A DNA stretch of 25,814 nt from a virus, in IMG/VR virus record IMGVR_UViG_3300025137_000256, positions 1 to 25,814 of that record; one strand, 5' to 3'. Numbering within the stretch: the first letter of the stretch is position 1; every line of letters starts with the position of its first letter. Shown here in pieces: positions 1 through 7,021 of the stretch. The notes under the pieces are model-generated. The model was not told where the DNA came from. It was given only the letters and a program-made list of their open reading frames with translations, and ran no database searches. The translations under genes were made by a program, and so were the position numbers.

Positions 1-1
1 C

Positions 2-46
2 TGGCCTAATTTAAAAGACACTGATTGGCCTACTATTCCTAGTTAA
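2..46 (+). CDS. Possible C-terminal end of an upstream gene (partial)
   Basis: The frame starting at base 2 is open from the window edge and ends with TAA at 44-46, giving a 14-residue tail with two Trp-Pro pairs. The other two forward frames stop at bases 7-9 and 12-14. A gene must lie upstream if the tight packing continues, and this frame gives the most protein-like end. Nothing can be said about function. The call rests only on open frame and context, so it is weak. Confidence 0.35.
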   Translation, partial: WPNLKDTDWPTIPS

Positions 47-50
47 ACAC

Positions 51-79
51 TTGTAATTAATACAACAAAGTGCTATTAA
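51..79 (+). promoter_or_regulatory. Possible weak sigma70-like promoter for the virion genes
   Basis: TTGTAA (51-56) and TATTAA (74-79) each match four of six consensus bases and are separated by exactly 17 bases. The predicted start would be near 86, about 20 bases before the preferred start of the first full gene. The -10 lies in the loop of an inverted repeat (68-85). AT-rich DNA gives such matches by chance, so this is tentative. Confidence 0.25.
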
Positions 80-85
80 GCACTT
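68..85. repeat. Perfect 6-bp inverted repeat (hairpin)
   Basis: AAGTGC (68-73) and GCACTT (80-85) are perfect inverted copies around a 6-base AT-only loop, followed by AAAAA rather than T. It could be an operator or a processing hairpin before the first complete gene. It lacks the T-tract of a plus-strand terminator. Confidence 0.4.
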
Positions 86-107
86 AAAAATGAACTCAGG
101 AATTTTT

Positions 108-539
108 ATGTCACTGCACCTGTTAAGTGCAGAGGAAATCCTAACTTACTGGCCTCAAATCTCACCTCATATAGATGTCGCACTTGAGCACTCTGTTGGC
201 GAGATAACCACATTCCAGACCTTCAAACATGCTATGAACGGACAGATGCATGTTTGGATATATGTGGATCAGAATAAGATAACCTCTGCATTTGCTACCC
301 GCTTTTTAATCTTCGACAACTGCAAAGCACTGCAAATAATGACTTTCGGTGGGTCTGTCTCAGATTGGGAACTAACACAATCTGTGCATTCAATCTTTGA
401 GCAATTTGCCAAGGAAAACAAATGCCAAAATATCCAAATCTGGGGCCGAAAAGGATGGGTCAAGCGTTTGGAAAACGTAACCAGCAAGAGCGGCACGAAG
501 TACAAGTCCCTCTACACAGTAATTTCGATGGAGATTTAA
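108..539 (+). CDS. GNAT-like small phage protein
   Basis: The 143-residue product resembles a family of small podovirus proteins with an acetyltransferase-like fold. Visible hallmarks are a central strand pair, a 'MTFGG' turn about two thirds in, and a C-terminal 'WGRKGW' followed by a short helix and strand. Such proteins often sit next to tail genes; their function is not established. ATG at 108 is chosen over ATG at 90 because AGGA (98-101) lies six bases before it and the earlier ATG has no ribosome binding site. It ends one base before the next start, so the two are probably co-translated. The fold assignment is from pattern memory, not a search. Confidence 0.6.
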   Translation: MSLHLLSAEEILTYWPQISPHIDVALEHSVGEITTFQTFKHAMNGQMHVWIYVDQNKITSAFATRFLIFDNCKALQIMTFGGSVSDWELTQSVHSIFEQFAKENKCQNIQIWGRKGWVKRLENVTSKSGTKYKSLYTVISMEI

Positions 540-540
540 A

Positions 541-2742
541 ATGACTTTGATTAACCCGTTTGGGATGAGCCGATATCTGCACCCTCGCCATGCGGGATTG
601 ATCGTGTACAAAGGTGGTGGATCATCCATAACCAATACCGGGTTGGGCGATGATCAATTTAGTACCCTTCAGACGGGGCAAACTGATATTCGCTCTGACA
701 TAACAGAACAAGGCGAAGAGGCTAAAACATACGCAGATACGTTCACCGCCAACCAAGAAAATATAACAAATTTAATTGGTACAGGTTCTACGGGGGAAGG
801 CATCCCTGCGACGGGGTTGTACGGGCAATTTTCAAATCAAACTGACCTGCTATCAGGCTTGGGTGAGAGAATTAACACAGGATTTACCGACCTCACTGGC
901 ACGATTAATACGGAGACAGCGAATCTCGCAGAGGGGCAATCCGGGCTTATGACCGGGCAAAGTGGGTTAGTAACAGGTTTAGAAGGACTCCAGGCAGGGC
1001 AAGATACCGGTTTTACAGATATAGGAACTCGCTTCGATACCGTAGACCAAGCTAATGTAAATATGCAGACTGCCGTGGACGAAGGTTTTCAAGATCAAGC
1101 GCAAGGTTTTACGGACGCTAACGCCAATATGTCTGCAGGTTTTGCGGATAGTGCTACTGCCCTAAACGAAGGTTTTAGTGATGCAGGTGCAGCTCTAGAC
1201 ACTGGATTTTCAGATACTGCATCGCAACTTACCGATACCCAAGCAAATGTTTTAGCAGGACAGCAAGGTCTTGATTCCTCTTTAACTACACTGAGCGATG
1301 CTGCCGATATGTATGCAGCACAATCTTTGGAAAATCAGGAGGGTCTTCAGTCGGGGCAAGACGCATTCGTAAGTAATTTTGACACATATGTAGACCGTTA
1401 TTCTGACGATGTAAGTCTTGCAAACCAGTTTAGGACTGATCTTGAAGAAGCGCAGACCAACGCATTTTCTGCGCTGCGAGAAGATCAACTCAACCAGTTT
1501 AATTCCCTCGGTCAGAACATAAGTGATTTTAGTAACACCAACCAGAGCAATGTTGACCAGCTTAATCAAGCGGTATCCAGCGGTTTCAGCGGCACCTCTA
1601 TGGAACAGCAAATTTCTAATCAAAACCAGACTAATGATCTTAATAGCATCCGTGGTCTTTTACAGACTACTGGTCAATCTTTGGATGCTACCACCCGTGA
1701 TCAGTACCAAAAACTTACTAACGCATTTGACCAACAAGGTAACCTCATTACCCAAGGAATCGATGATCAAGGCAATACTGTAAGAAGACAACTAGATGCC
1801 CAAGGTGCGGTCATTGAAACTCGCTTTAATCAATCTGGTAATCAAATTGGGCAATTCCGCATGGATGTTGGTCAGATGATTGCCACAGCTAATAACTTTG
1901 TATCAGGTCAAATTTCTAACGTTGGCGCTGATACACAAGCTAGATTTGATGTGCAAACTGGCACACTAAATGCCCAAGGTAAGTCCCTTCTAACTTTGGC
2001 TAGTCAGAATACTTCTTTGGATCAAACAGTCCGTAATGGATTTATGAACGTTGCATCTGCGTTTGATAATAGCGGCACTCTTATTGGGCAATCTGCTAAC
2101 GATCTTGGAACAATACAACGTCAAATTGATCAAAACGGAAACCTAATAACAACTCGGTTTGACCCGACAGGCGGTCTAATAGATCAATCATCCTCAAATA
2201 TTGCTAAATCTATTGCTGATGCAAGCAATGCAATGCAGTCAGGGCAGACGGGGTTGTCCACAAACATTAATGCGCTGGGAACAACTTTAGATCAAACAAG
2301 TTCAAGTTTAACGGCAGAAAGTGGCGATCTTCGCAGTCAAATTAGGGCAGGATTTAACGCTAATAATCAAACAATGAATGCTCAAGTCAGAGACATGGCT
2401 AGAGTAGCTTCTAGCATCCAAGACTTGGACATTAGTAGACGGCAAGACCTTTCGGAATTATCGGAAGCATTTGATGATCAGGGCCAATTAATACGGTCAA
2501 CGGTTGCAGAGAATGGTGTGACAACTGCCCGTGCCATTGATCAAAATGGTAATCTTATGCTCAGAGCCTTTGATGCCACTGGCAATGAACTCGGCAACAA
2601 AGTTGTAGATATTAATCAACAGTTAAACTTCCTCGGAGAATACGGATATTTGCCGGGGGCTAATACCAGCATGGGCAATCTAAGCCCTGCTGTGCAAACA
2701 AATAATAGTGGCTTCATGTCACCCTTTACTCAAACAAGGTAA
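541..2742 (+). CDS. Repeat-rich fibre-like virion protein
   Basis: This 733-residue protein is rich in Gln, Asn, Ser, Thr, Gly and Asp and nearly lacks Cys and Trp, typical of elongated phage fibres or rods. After a short N-terminal stretch with a Lys-Gly-Gly-Gly turn (24-27), residues 110-232 carry Gly-Phe-x-Asp motifs, four of them exactly 11 residues apart (189, 200, 211, 222). Three copies of a 41-42 residue unit of the form FD-x-x-G-x-LI ... D-x-x-G-x-x-I ... RF-x-x-x-G start at 396, 508 and 644. GGAG six bases before ATG supports the start at 541 over the in-frame ATG at 565. It lies next to the lysis cassette. A tail fibre or tail-associated rod is likely by composition and context; no adhesin or depolymerase domain is recognised. 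Confidence 0.6.
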   Translation: MTLINPFGMSRYLHPRHAGLIVYKGGGSSITNTGLGDDQFSTLQTGQTDIRSDITEQGEEAKTYADTFTANQENITNLIGTGSTGEGIPATGLYGQFSNQTDLLSGLGERINTGFTDLTGTINTETANLAEGQSGLMTGQSGLVTGLEGLQAGQDTGFTDIGTRFDTVDQANVNMQTAVDEGFQDQAQGFTDANANMSAGFADSATALNEGFSDAGAALDTGFSDTASQLTDTQANVLAGQQGLDSSLTTLSDAADMYAAQSLENQEGLQSGQDAFVSNFDTYVDRYSDDVSLANQFRTDLEEAQTNAFSALREDQLNQFNSLGQNISDFSNTNQSNVDQLNQAVSSGFSGTSMEQQISNQNQTNDLNSIRGLLQTTGQSLDATTRDQYQKLTNAFDQQGNLITQGIDDQGNTVRRQLDAQGAVIETRFNQSGNQIGQFRMDVGQMIATANNFVSGQISNVGADTQARFDVQTGTLNAQGKSLLTLASQNTSLDQTVRNGFMNVASAFDNSGTLIGQSANDLGTIQRQIDQNGNLITTRFDPTGGLIDQSSSNIAKSIADASNAMQSGQTGLSTNINALGTTLDQTSSSLTAESGDLRSQIRAGFNANNQTMNAQVRDMARVASSIQDLDISRRQDLSELSEAFDDQGQLIRSTVAENGVTTARAIDQNGNLMLRAFDATGNELGNKVVDINQQLNFLGEYGYLPGANTSMGNLSPAVQTNNSGFMSPFTQTR

Positions 2743-2745
2743 AAT

Positions 2746-3480
2746 ATGCACCCTCAGAAAATATCTCCACAGGGACTAAACTTAATCAAGAAGTTTGAAG
2801 GTCTGCATCGTGTTCAAGACGATGGAATGATCAGCAGCTATCGTTGTCCAGCAGGAAAGTGGACGATTGGATGGGGGAGTTGCAAAGGCGTCCGTTCTGG
2901 TATGAAGATCACAGTTGAAGAGGCTGAACAACGGCTTTTAGAAGACATTGCAGAACATGGAAAAGCAGTAAAACGGCATGTAAATGTTCCTCTTACACAG
3001 TTTCAATATGACGCTCTCACTAGCTGGGTATTCAATATTGGTGCGGGGGCAAACTTCCAAAGTTCAACGCTGTTAAAAAAGCTGAATAAAGGACTGTATG
3101 ATGAAGTCCCTGAACAATTAAATCGATGGAATAAAGCCCGTGTAGACGGCAAACTTGTACCGTTGAATGGCCTCACTCGCAGACGGGCTGCAGAAGGTGC
3201 TTTGTTTAGTTCTGATGCTGGACTGCCTAGTGATGAGGGCGGCTCAGAGATGCCACAGAGGGTATCTGCAGCGGCAACTAAATCATTAGCTAAAAGTAAA
3301 ACAATGGCTGGTGCCGGGATAGCCGGTGCTGCCACAGCTATGAATGAAATATCCGGGCAACTGCAGGGATTACTCCCCTATGCCGATAGCTTAAAAGTCT
3401 TGTTCCTAGTCTGCGCTATAGGCGGCATTGCTCTAGCAGCATACGCAAGATTTAAAGACCATAAAGACGGGATTCACTAA
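2746..3480 (+). CDS. GH24 lysozyme (endolysin) with C-terminal membrane segment
   Basis: Residues 5-155 match the T4-type/lambdoid muramidase family, which cuts the MurNAc-GlcNAc bond of peptidoglycan. The catalytic Glu is E18 in 'KKFEG'; 'YRCPAGKWTIGWG' (32-44) supplies the active-site turn, with Cys34 where many relatives have Asp and Thr40 as the third residue. 'FQYDALTSWVFNIG' and 'GLTRRRAAE' are further family signatures. No N-terminal signal or SAR segment is present. Residues 175-212 form a small Ala/Gly-rich linker, and about 216-234 are a hydrophobic helix followed by a charged tail, so the protein may be tethered to a membrane. AAGG six bases upstream supports the start. The stop shares a base with the Rz start. 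Confidence 0.9.
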   Translation: MHPQKISPQGLNLIKKFEGLHRVQDDGMISSYRCPAGKWTIGWGSCKGVRSGMKITVEEAEQRLLEDIAEHGKAVKRHVNVPLTQFQYDALTSWVFNIGAGANFQSSTLLKKLNKGLYDEVPEQLNRWNKARVDGKLVPLNGLTRRRAAEGALFSSDAGLPSDEGGSEMPQRVSAAATKSLAKSKTMAGAGIAGAATAMNEISGQLQGLLPYADSLKVLFLVCAIGGIALAAYARFKDHKDGIH

Positions 3481-3719
3481 TGTTCGTATTTGGTAAAATC
3501 AAAACCTACATTATCGCCACTTTAGCCCTCGCCCTGCCTATTATTTACGTCATGGGAAGGATCAAAGGACGGGCTGCAGAAAAGACCATAGTCCTGAAGG
3601 ATGATCTTCAGGCACAGAAGAAATCAACAAACTTTTACAAGAAAATGTCTGAACATGAAGACGATGCTCTTACTGATCGTAAGTCTGTCACTGACCGGTT
3701 GCGCTCAAACGGTTTATAG
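3480..3719 (+). CDS. Rz: Rz-like inner-membrane spanin (i-spanin)
   Basis: The 79-residue product has one N-terminal membrane helix (about 8-25) followed by a charged, probably coiled-coil segment, the layout of an i-spanin. The i-spanin pairs with an outer-membrane lipoprotein to fuse the two membranes at the last step of lysis of Gram-negative hosts. Evidence is positional and structural, not sequence similarity. It follows the lysozyme directly (TAATG junction), and a lipoprotein gene begins inside it in another frame, exactly as in lambda Rz/Rz1. The periplasmic part is short compared with lambda Rz (153 residues). Confidence 0.75.
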   Translation: MFVFGKIKTYIIATLALALPIIYVMGRIKGRAAEKTIVLKDDLQAQKKSTNFYKKMSEHEDDALTDRKSVTDRLRSNGL

Positions 3720-3900
3720 GACTCAGCTTGAAATATACTGCCCACAATTGAAGCAGTATTCTGAGGCATTCAACAACAATCTAGCTGATGAAATCGAAAG
3801 TCTACCGCCTAACAATCGGGCGATTGAAGAGGCAATCGGAAACTATGTTTATTTGCGTGACCGTATTCGGCGCTGCCATGAAGAGAGGGATGAAATCTAA
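3655..3900 (+). CDS. Rz1: Rz1-like outer-membrane lipoprotein spanin (o-spanin)
   Basis: Starting at ATG 3655, the 81-residue product has a short signal peptide with a hydrophobic core and a lipobox ending Leu-Thr-Gly-Cys at residues 13-16, so the mature lipoprotein would begin at Cys16. It overlaps the end of the Rz-like gene by 65 bases in a different frame, the classic embedded or overlapping spanin arrangement. An earlier in-frame ATG (3601) would put 18 polar residues before the signal and is rejected. The mature part has two further Cys and is rich in charged residues, unlike the Pro-rich lambda Rz1. Gene ends on the base where the next gene starts. Confidence 0.8.
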   Translation: MKTMLLLIVSLSLTGCAQTVYRTQLEIYCPQLKQYSEAFNNNLADEIESLPPNNRAIEEAIGNYVYLRDRIRRCHEERDEI

Positions 3901-5708
3901 TGGGATTATGGAGTCAGACAGTCGGTCAAGGGAATAGTTTTGGGCAGTCGGTTAACAATCAGTTTGGTGGAAATAATGGTGGAGAGTATGTAGGTGGTAA
4001 CTGGGTGGCCGATGATAGTGTACCGGGCCATATAGACAACGATCCCGGTGCATCTGGCACCTTTAATTTTGGTTATGATGCGACTTCAGGGGGTACAGCC
4101 AATGCCGCCGATTTTAATTCTAGCAACAATGGTGACGGAGATGACAGCAGTGGCGGTAGCGGGTCTACAGCCCAGGAAACTGAAGAAGAATTGCTACCTA
4201 CAAGCACTCCATTCGATCCTGACGCTGTATTAGAATACGCCAAGACCGCCGGGATGGTCGAGAGTGACGCACAGATTGCGGAACTACTAGCTGATCCCAC
4301 TAAATGGCTGAATGACCGTAACATTAACCTCAGTGATGTTGTTCCCAATATTGATCCTGATGAAGAAGGAACAAATCTTGATCCATACGACACACGATAT
4401 GGTCTAGGTGAGGATGTAGCAATTGATACTGCTACTGCTGCTATTAGCACCTCTGAAGATGTGACGCAGGGACAGATAACAGACTTCACTGCTGATACCA
4501 TTACAGATCGAATGGGAACTGATGTTACAACCGTTGATCCAGCTAAAGGCACAATCAGAGATGAAAATCTCGTAGATGCCGCCCAGATCGACATGCAGGG
4601 TGTTGGCACTGGAGTAAACGCTGACGGTACTATATCGGTCACCGGTGAGGCTTTAAACAACTTTGCCACACAAGACATTTCAATGATGATTGATACCTCA
4701 ACAATCAGCGGAAAGCTTTTGGCTCAAAAGCTGGGGGAAGGTAACTACACAGATGCCAAGGCTACTGTTCTTGGTCAGATGAAGATTATTAGTGATGAAT
4801 TTAAAGACAGTAATGGTCAACCTAAAATACCTCCATGGGCGCAATCAATAGCCCGTGAAACATCTAAAGCAATAGCTTTTACCGGCATTACAGGCACTGC
4901 AGAAACCGCTGCTATGGCTACCGCACTTATGGAAGCTACATTAGGCATAGCTGAAAAAGACGCCGCATTCTTTCAAACCCTGACAGTTAAAAATTTAGAT
5001 AATCGGCAACAGTCTATTATCAATAAAGCAAATGTTATGGCTCAATTTGAAATAGCTAATTTAGACAATAGACAGGCTGCATTAGTTCAAAACGCCAAGT
5101 CTTTTCTGGAAATGGATTTGGCTAATTTAACAAATGAACAGCAAGCTGAAGTGATAAACACACAAGCTATGGTAGAGGCATTACTTACGGATCAAGCGGC
5201 TATAAACGCCCAGCGCCTGTTTTCAGCAGAAACCGCTAATGATTTTCAAAAATACTATGATAATATGAATGCCACAATTTCCATGCATAGGTCTGAACAA
5301 CTTAATGCAATGAACCGTTTCAATGCCGGTGAGATTAATGATGCATCTGAGTTTAATGCAACAATGGAAGATGCCCGACAGCGGTTCTATGCATCCATGC
5401 AATACAACATTGATCTTGCTAATGCGAAGTGGCGTCAGACCGTATCGACAACAAACAGTGAAATGCAATTTGAAGCTTACTCTACCGATGTAAAAAACAC
5501 TTTGGATATCAGCACAGAGGCCATGAACCGGATGTGGGATCGTGTCGATAATATGTTGGATTATATTTTTACCGGTGTTGAAAATGAAGCTACACGGGAT
5601 GCTAATATTCTTGCAGCACAACTATCCGCACAAGCCCGTAGCGGAAGTTCTAGCAGCGGAAAGTATCAGGCAATAGGGACTATTTTTAGTGGAATTATGG
5701 CATTTTGA
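3900..5708 (+). CDS. Virion structural protein with 22-residue repeats
   Basis: The 602-residue product has a Gly/Asn/Ser-rich N-terminus (1-95), an acidic middle, and a long mostly helical C-terminal half (315-580). Three 22-residue units beginning Asn-Leu-(Asp/Thr)-Asn run in tandem at 365-430, followed by more degenerate repeats with Phe-Asn-Ala motifs. Proteins with this kind of 'NLDNRQ' helical repeat are known among virion proteins of marine T4-like and podophages (recalled, not searched). GAGGGA eight bases before ATG supports the start. It overlaps the next gene by four bases. Likely a tail or baseplate-like component; the exact role is unknown. Confidence 0.6.
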   Translation: MGLWSQTVGQGNSFGQSVNNQFGGNNGGEYVGGNWVADDSVPGHIDNDPGASGTFNFGYDATSGGTANAADFNSSNNGDGDDSSGGSGSTAQETEEELLPTSTPFDPDAVLEYAKTAGMVESDAQIAELLADPTKWLNDRNINLSDVVPNIDPDEEGTNLDPYDTRYGLGEDVAIDTATAAISTSEDVTQGQITDFTADTITDRMGTDVTTVDPAKGTIRDENLVDAAQIDMQGVGTGVNADGTISVTGEALNNFATQDISMMIDTSTISGKLLAQKLGEGNYTDAKATVLGQMKIISDEFKDSNGQPKIPPWAQSIARETSKAIAFTGITGTAETAAMATALMEATLGIAEKDAAFFQTLTVKNLDNRQQSIINKANVMAQFEIANLDNRQAALVQNAKSFLEMDLANLTNEQQAEVINTQAMVEALLTDQAAINAQRLFSAETANDFQKYYDNMNATISMHRSEQLNAMNRFNAGEINDASEFNATMEDARQRFYASMQYNIDLANAKWRQTVSTTNSEMQFEAYSTDVKNTLDISTEAMNRMWDRVDNMLDYIFTGVENEATRDANILAAQLSAQARSGSSSSGKYQAIGTIFSGIMAF

Positions 5709-6709
5709 TAAAAACCATATTAGAAAAACATGAGAACGTAATATTCTTTTGTTCTGGTGGTAGAGACAGCATGGCTGTCTGGCATTTATTAAAGCGTTAT
5801 TTAGATAAAATCTACGTTGGCTGGGTGGATACCAATAACAACTTACCTGAAGTTAAAGCTTATATGACTGAAGTATCAAAGCAGTCTCCTAAATTTATTA
5901 GATATAAATCAGATCAGCCCAAATGGGTACAAGAAAACGGAATGCCGTCTGAAGTTGTCCCTATCGATAACACACCGTTAGGCCAACGCTATGCAGGACA
6001 AAAACAGGTTACCATCGTAGATTACCTTCAGTGCTGCTCAGAAAACATCCATCAACCGCTCTACGCACTAGCAAAGCATGTGAATGCAACCGCTGTGATC
6101 ACAGGGCAGAGAAGTTCTGATGAACATAAGGATAATAAGTCCAGTGGAGATTATGAGAATGGTTTTCAATATTTCTTCCCGATTGAAGATTGGTCTGATG
6201 ATGATGTTAAATCGTATCTAAAATCCAAAGGTGAGACAGACCCAAGATTTGATATTCACCATAGTTCCATTGATTGTCTAACCTGCACAGCGTTCTGCAA
6301 ATCAAGCCCCCAACGCATGGAGTACCTACAGAAAAACCACCCTTCTCATTTTGATGAGTTGGTTCGGAGATTAAAGATAATTCGTAAAGAGATAACTGAT
6401 TACACAGATGGGATTGATGCAGTTATAAACGGAAACTTTAAAGAAACTGTGGGTAACTCTATGAAAACAAAGAGTAGAGAAAGTCTCCCTTCAGACATTC
6501 GATTAAAAGAAAATATTGAACATTTAGAAACTGTGGAGGGCATCCGCTATTATACGTGGGATTGGAATCAGGAAGCGAAGCGAGTTGGTCTAAACCATGG
6601 CCCAACGTGGGGTGTGATGGCGCAGGAAATTCAGAAAACTCATCCACAAGCTATTGTTGAAGGTCCACATGGGTATTTACTCGTTAATTATGGGGCGCTT
6701 CCCAAATGA
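5705..6709 (+). CDS. APS/PAPS-reductase-like PP-loop domain fused to peptidase S74 chaperone domain
   Basis: Residues 1-240 match the PAPS-reductase/ATP-pyrophosphatase fold: the PP-loop 'SGGRDS' at 17-22, 'ITGQRSSDE' at 132-140, and cysteines C110-C111 plus C191/C194, the spacing of the [4Fe-4S] ligands of APS reductases. The C-terminal catalytic ECGLH motif of true reductases is absent, so sulfate reduction is doubtful; activation or thiolation chemistry is possible. Residues 263-334 are a peptidase S74 intramolecular chaperone: 'SDIRLKENI' (263-271), 'GVMAQEI' (303-309), 'LLVNYGAL' (325-332). S74 domains normally trimerise at the end of tail fibres and cut themselves off before the Ser of the SD motif; Ser263 and Lys268 are present. 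The start is TTG at 5705, overlapping the previous stop; no ATG or GTG lies between it and the PP-loop. Confidence 0.85.
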   Translation: MIKTILEKHENVIFFCSGGRDSMAVWHLLKRYLDKIYVGWVDTNNNLPEVKAYMTEVSKQSPKFIRYKSDQPKWVQENGMPSEVVPIDNTPLGQRYAGQKQVTIVDYLQCCSENIHQPLYALAKHVNATAVITGQRSSDEHKDNKSSGDYENGFQYFFPIEDWSDDDVKSYLKSKGETDPRFDIHHSSIDCLTCTAFCKSSPQRMEYLQKNHPSHFDELVRRLKIIRKEITDYTDGIDAVINGNFKETVGNSMKTKSRESLPSDIRLKENIEHLETVEGIRYYTWDWNQEAKRVGLNHGPTWGVMAQEIQKTHPQAIVEGPHGYLLVNYGALPK

Positions 6710-6834
6710 GTGATAAAGTAGTTCCCCTGCCCGGCACAAGTGAAGTTGATCGTCAGTTTATTGAACTGGAACGGCAACGAGAAGAAATTAGACAGCAAGC
6801 CCAGAAGATATCGGAGCGGCAAAATGAAGTTTGA
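6706..6834 (+). CDS. Small hypothetical protein (42 residues)
   Basis: ATG at 6706 overlaps the previous stop as ATGA, and the frame ends with TGA at 6832-6834. The product is 42 residues: a short Pro-containing start, then a strongly charged Glu/Arg/Gln helix (about 16-42), probably a coiled coil. It fills the otherwise unexplained 115 bases before the next gene, which begins inside its last codons. Small helical proteins in this position of podovirus genomes are often unassigned. The function is unknown; the evidence is packing, junction type and helix-like composition. Confidence 0.55.
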   Translation: MSDKVVPLPGTSEVDRQFIELERQREEIRQQAQKISERQNEV

Positions 6835-7021
6835 GGATGCGGTTAAAAAATCGGTAAAAGCTTTCATGGAAGGTAAAATGCCCGAAGCAACAGGGGCATT
6901 GGTTAGTGATGGTATAATTCATACCCCTGAATATTTTGATGATTTGGAAGCAGAATTGATGGGCGAAGAGCCAAATAAGAAAGAAGATAAAAAGGAGATG
7001 GCTGATGGCATCGATGTTTGA
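6824..7021 (+). CDS. Small acidic hypothetical protein (65 residues)
   Basis: The start at ATG 6824 has GGAG about nine bases upstream and overlaps the end of the 42-residue gene. An upstream in-frame ATG (6740) would read through that whole gene in another frame and is not preferred. The product begins with a basic helix and ends in an acidic, Lys/Glu-rich tail. Its end overlaps the next gene and supplies that gene's ribosome binding site (AAGGAG). No family recognised. Confidence 0.6.
   Translation: MKFEDAVKKSVKAFMEGKMPEATGALVSDGIIHTPEYFDDLEAELMGEEPNKKEDKKEMADGIDV

Noticed and set aside
2-32. Direct repeat TGGCCTA at 2-8 and 26-32
   Set aside because: Seven bases only, explained by two Trp-Pro pairs if the region is the end of a gene; no sign of an attachment site.
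3601-3654. N-terminal extension of the Rz1-like protein
   Set aside because: Eighteen polar and basic residues before a clear lipoprotein signal peptide would spoil export; ATG 3655 fits the family.
4073-4678. 201-residue open frame on the - strand inside the 602-residue virion gene
   Set aside because: Low-complexity Ser/Val-rich translation, no ribosome binding site, antisense to a convincing gene; a shadow of codon bias.
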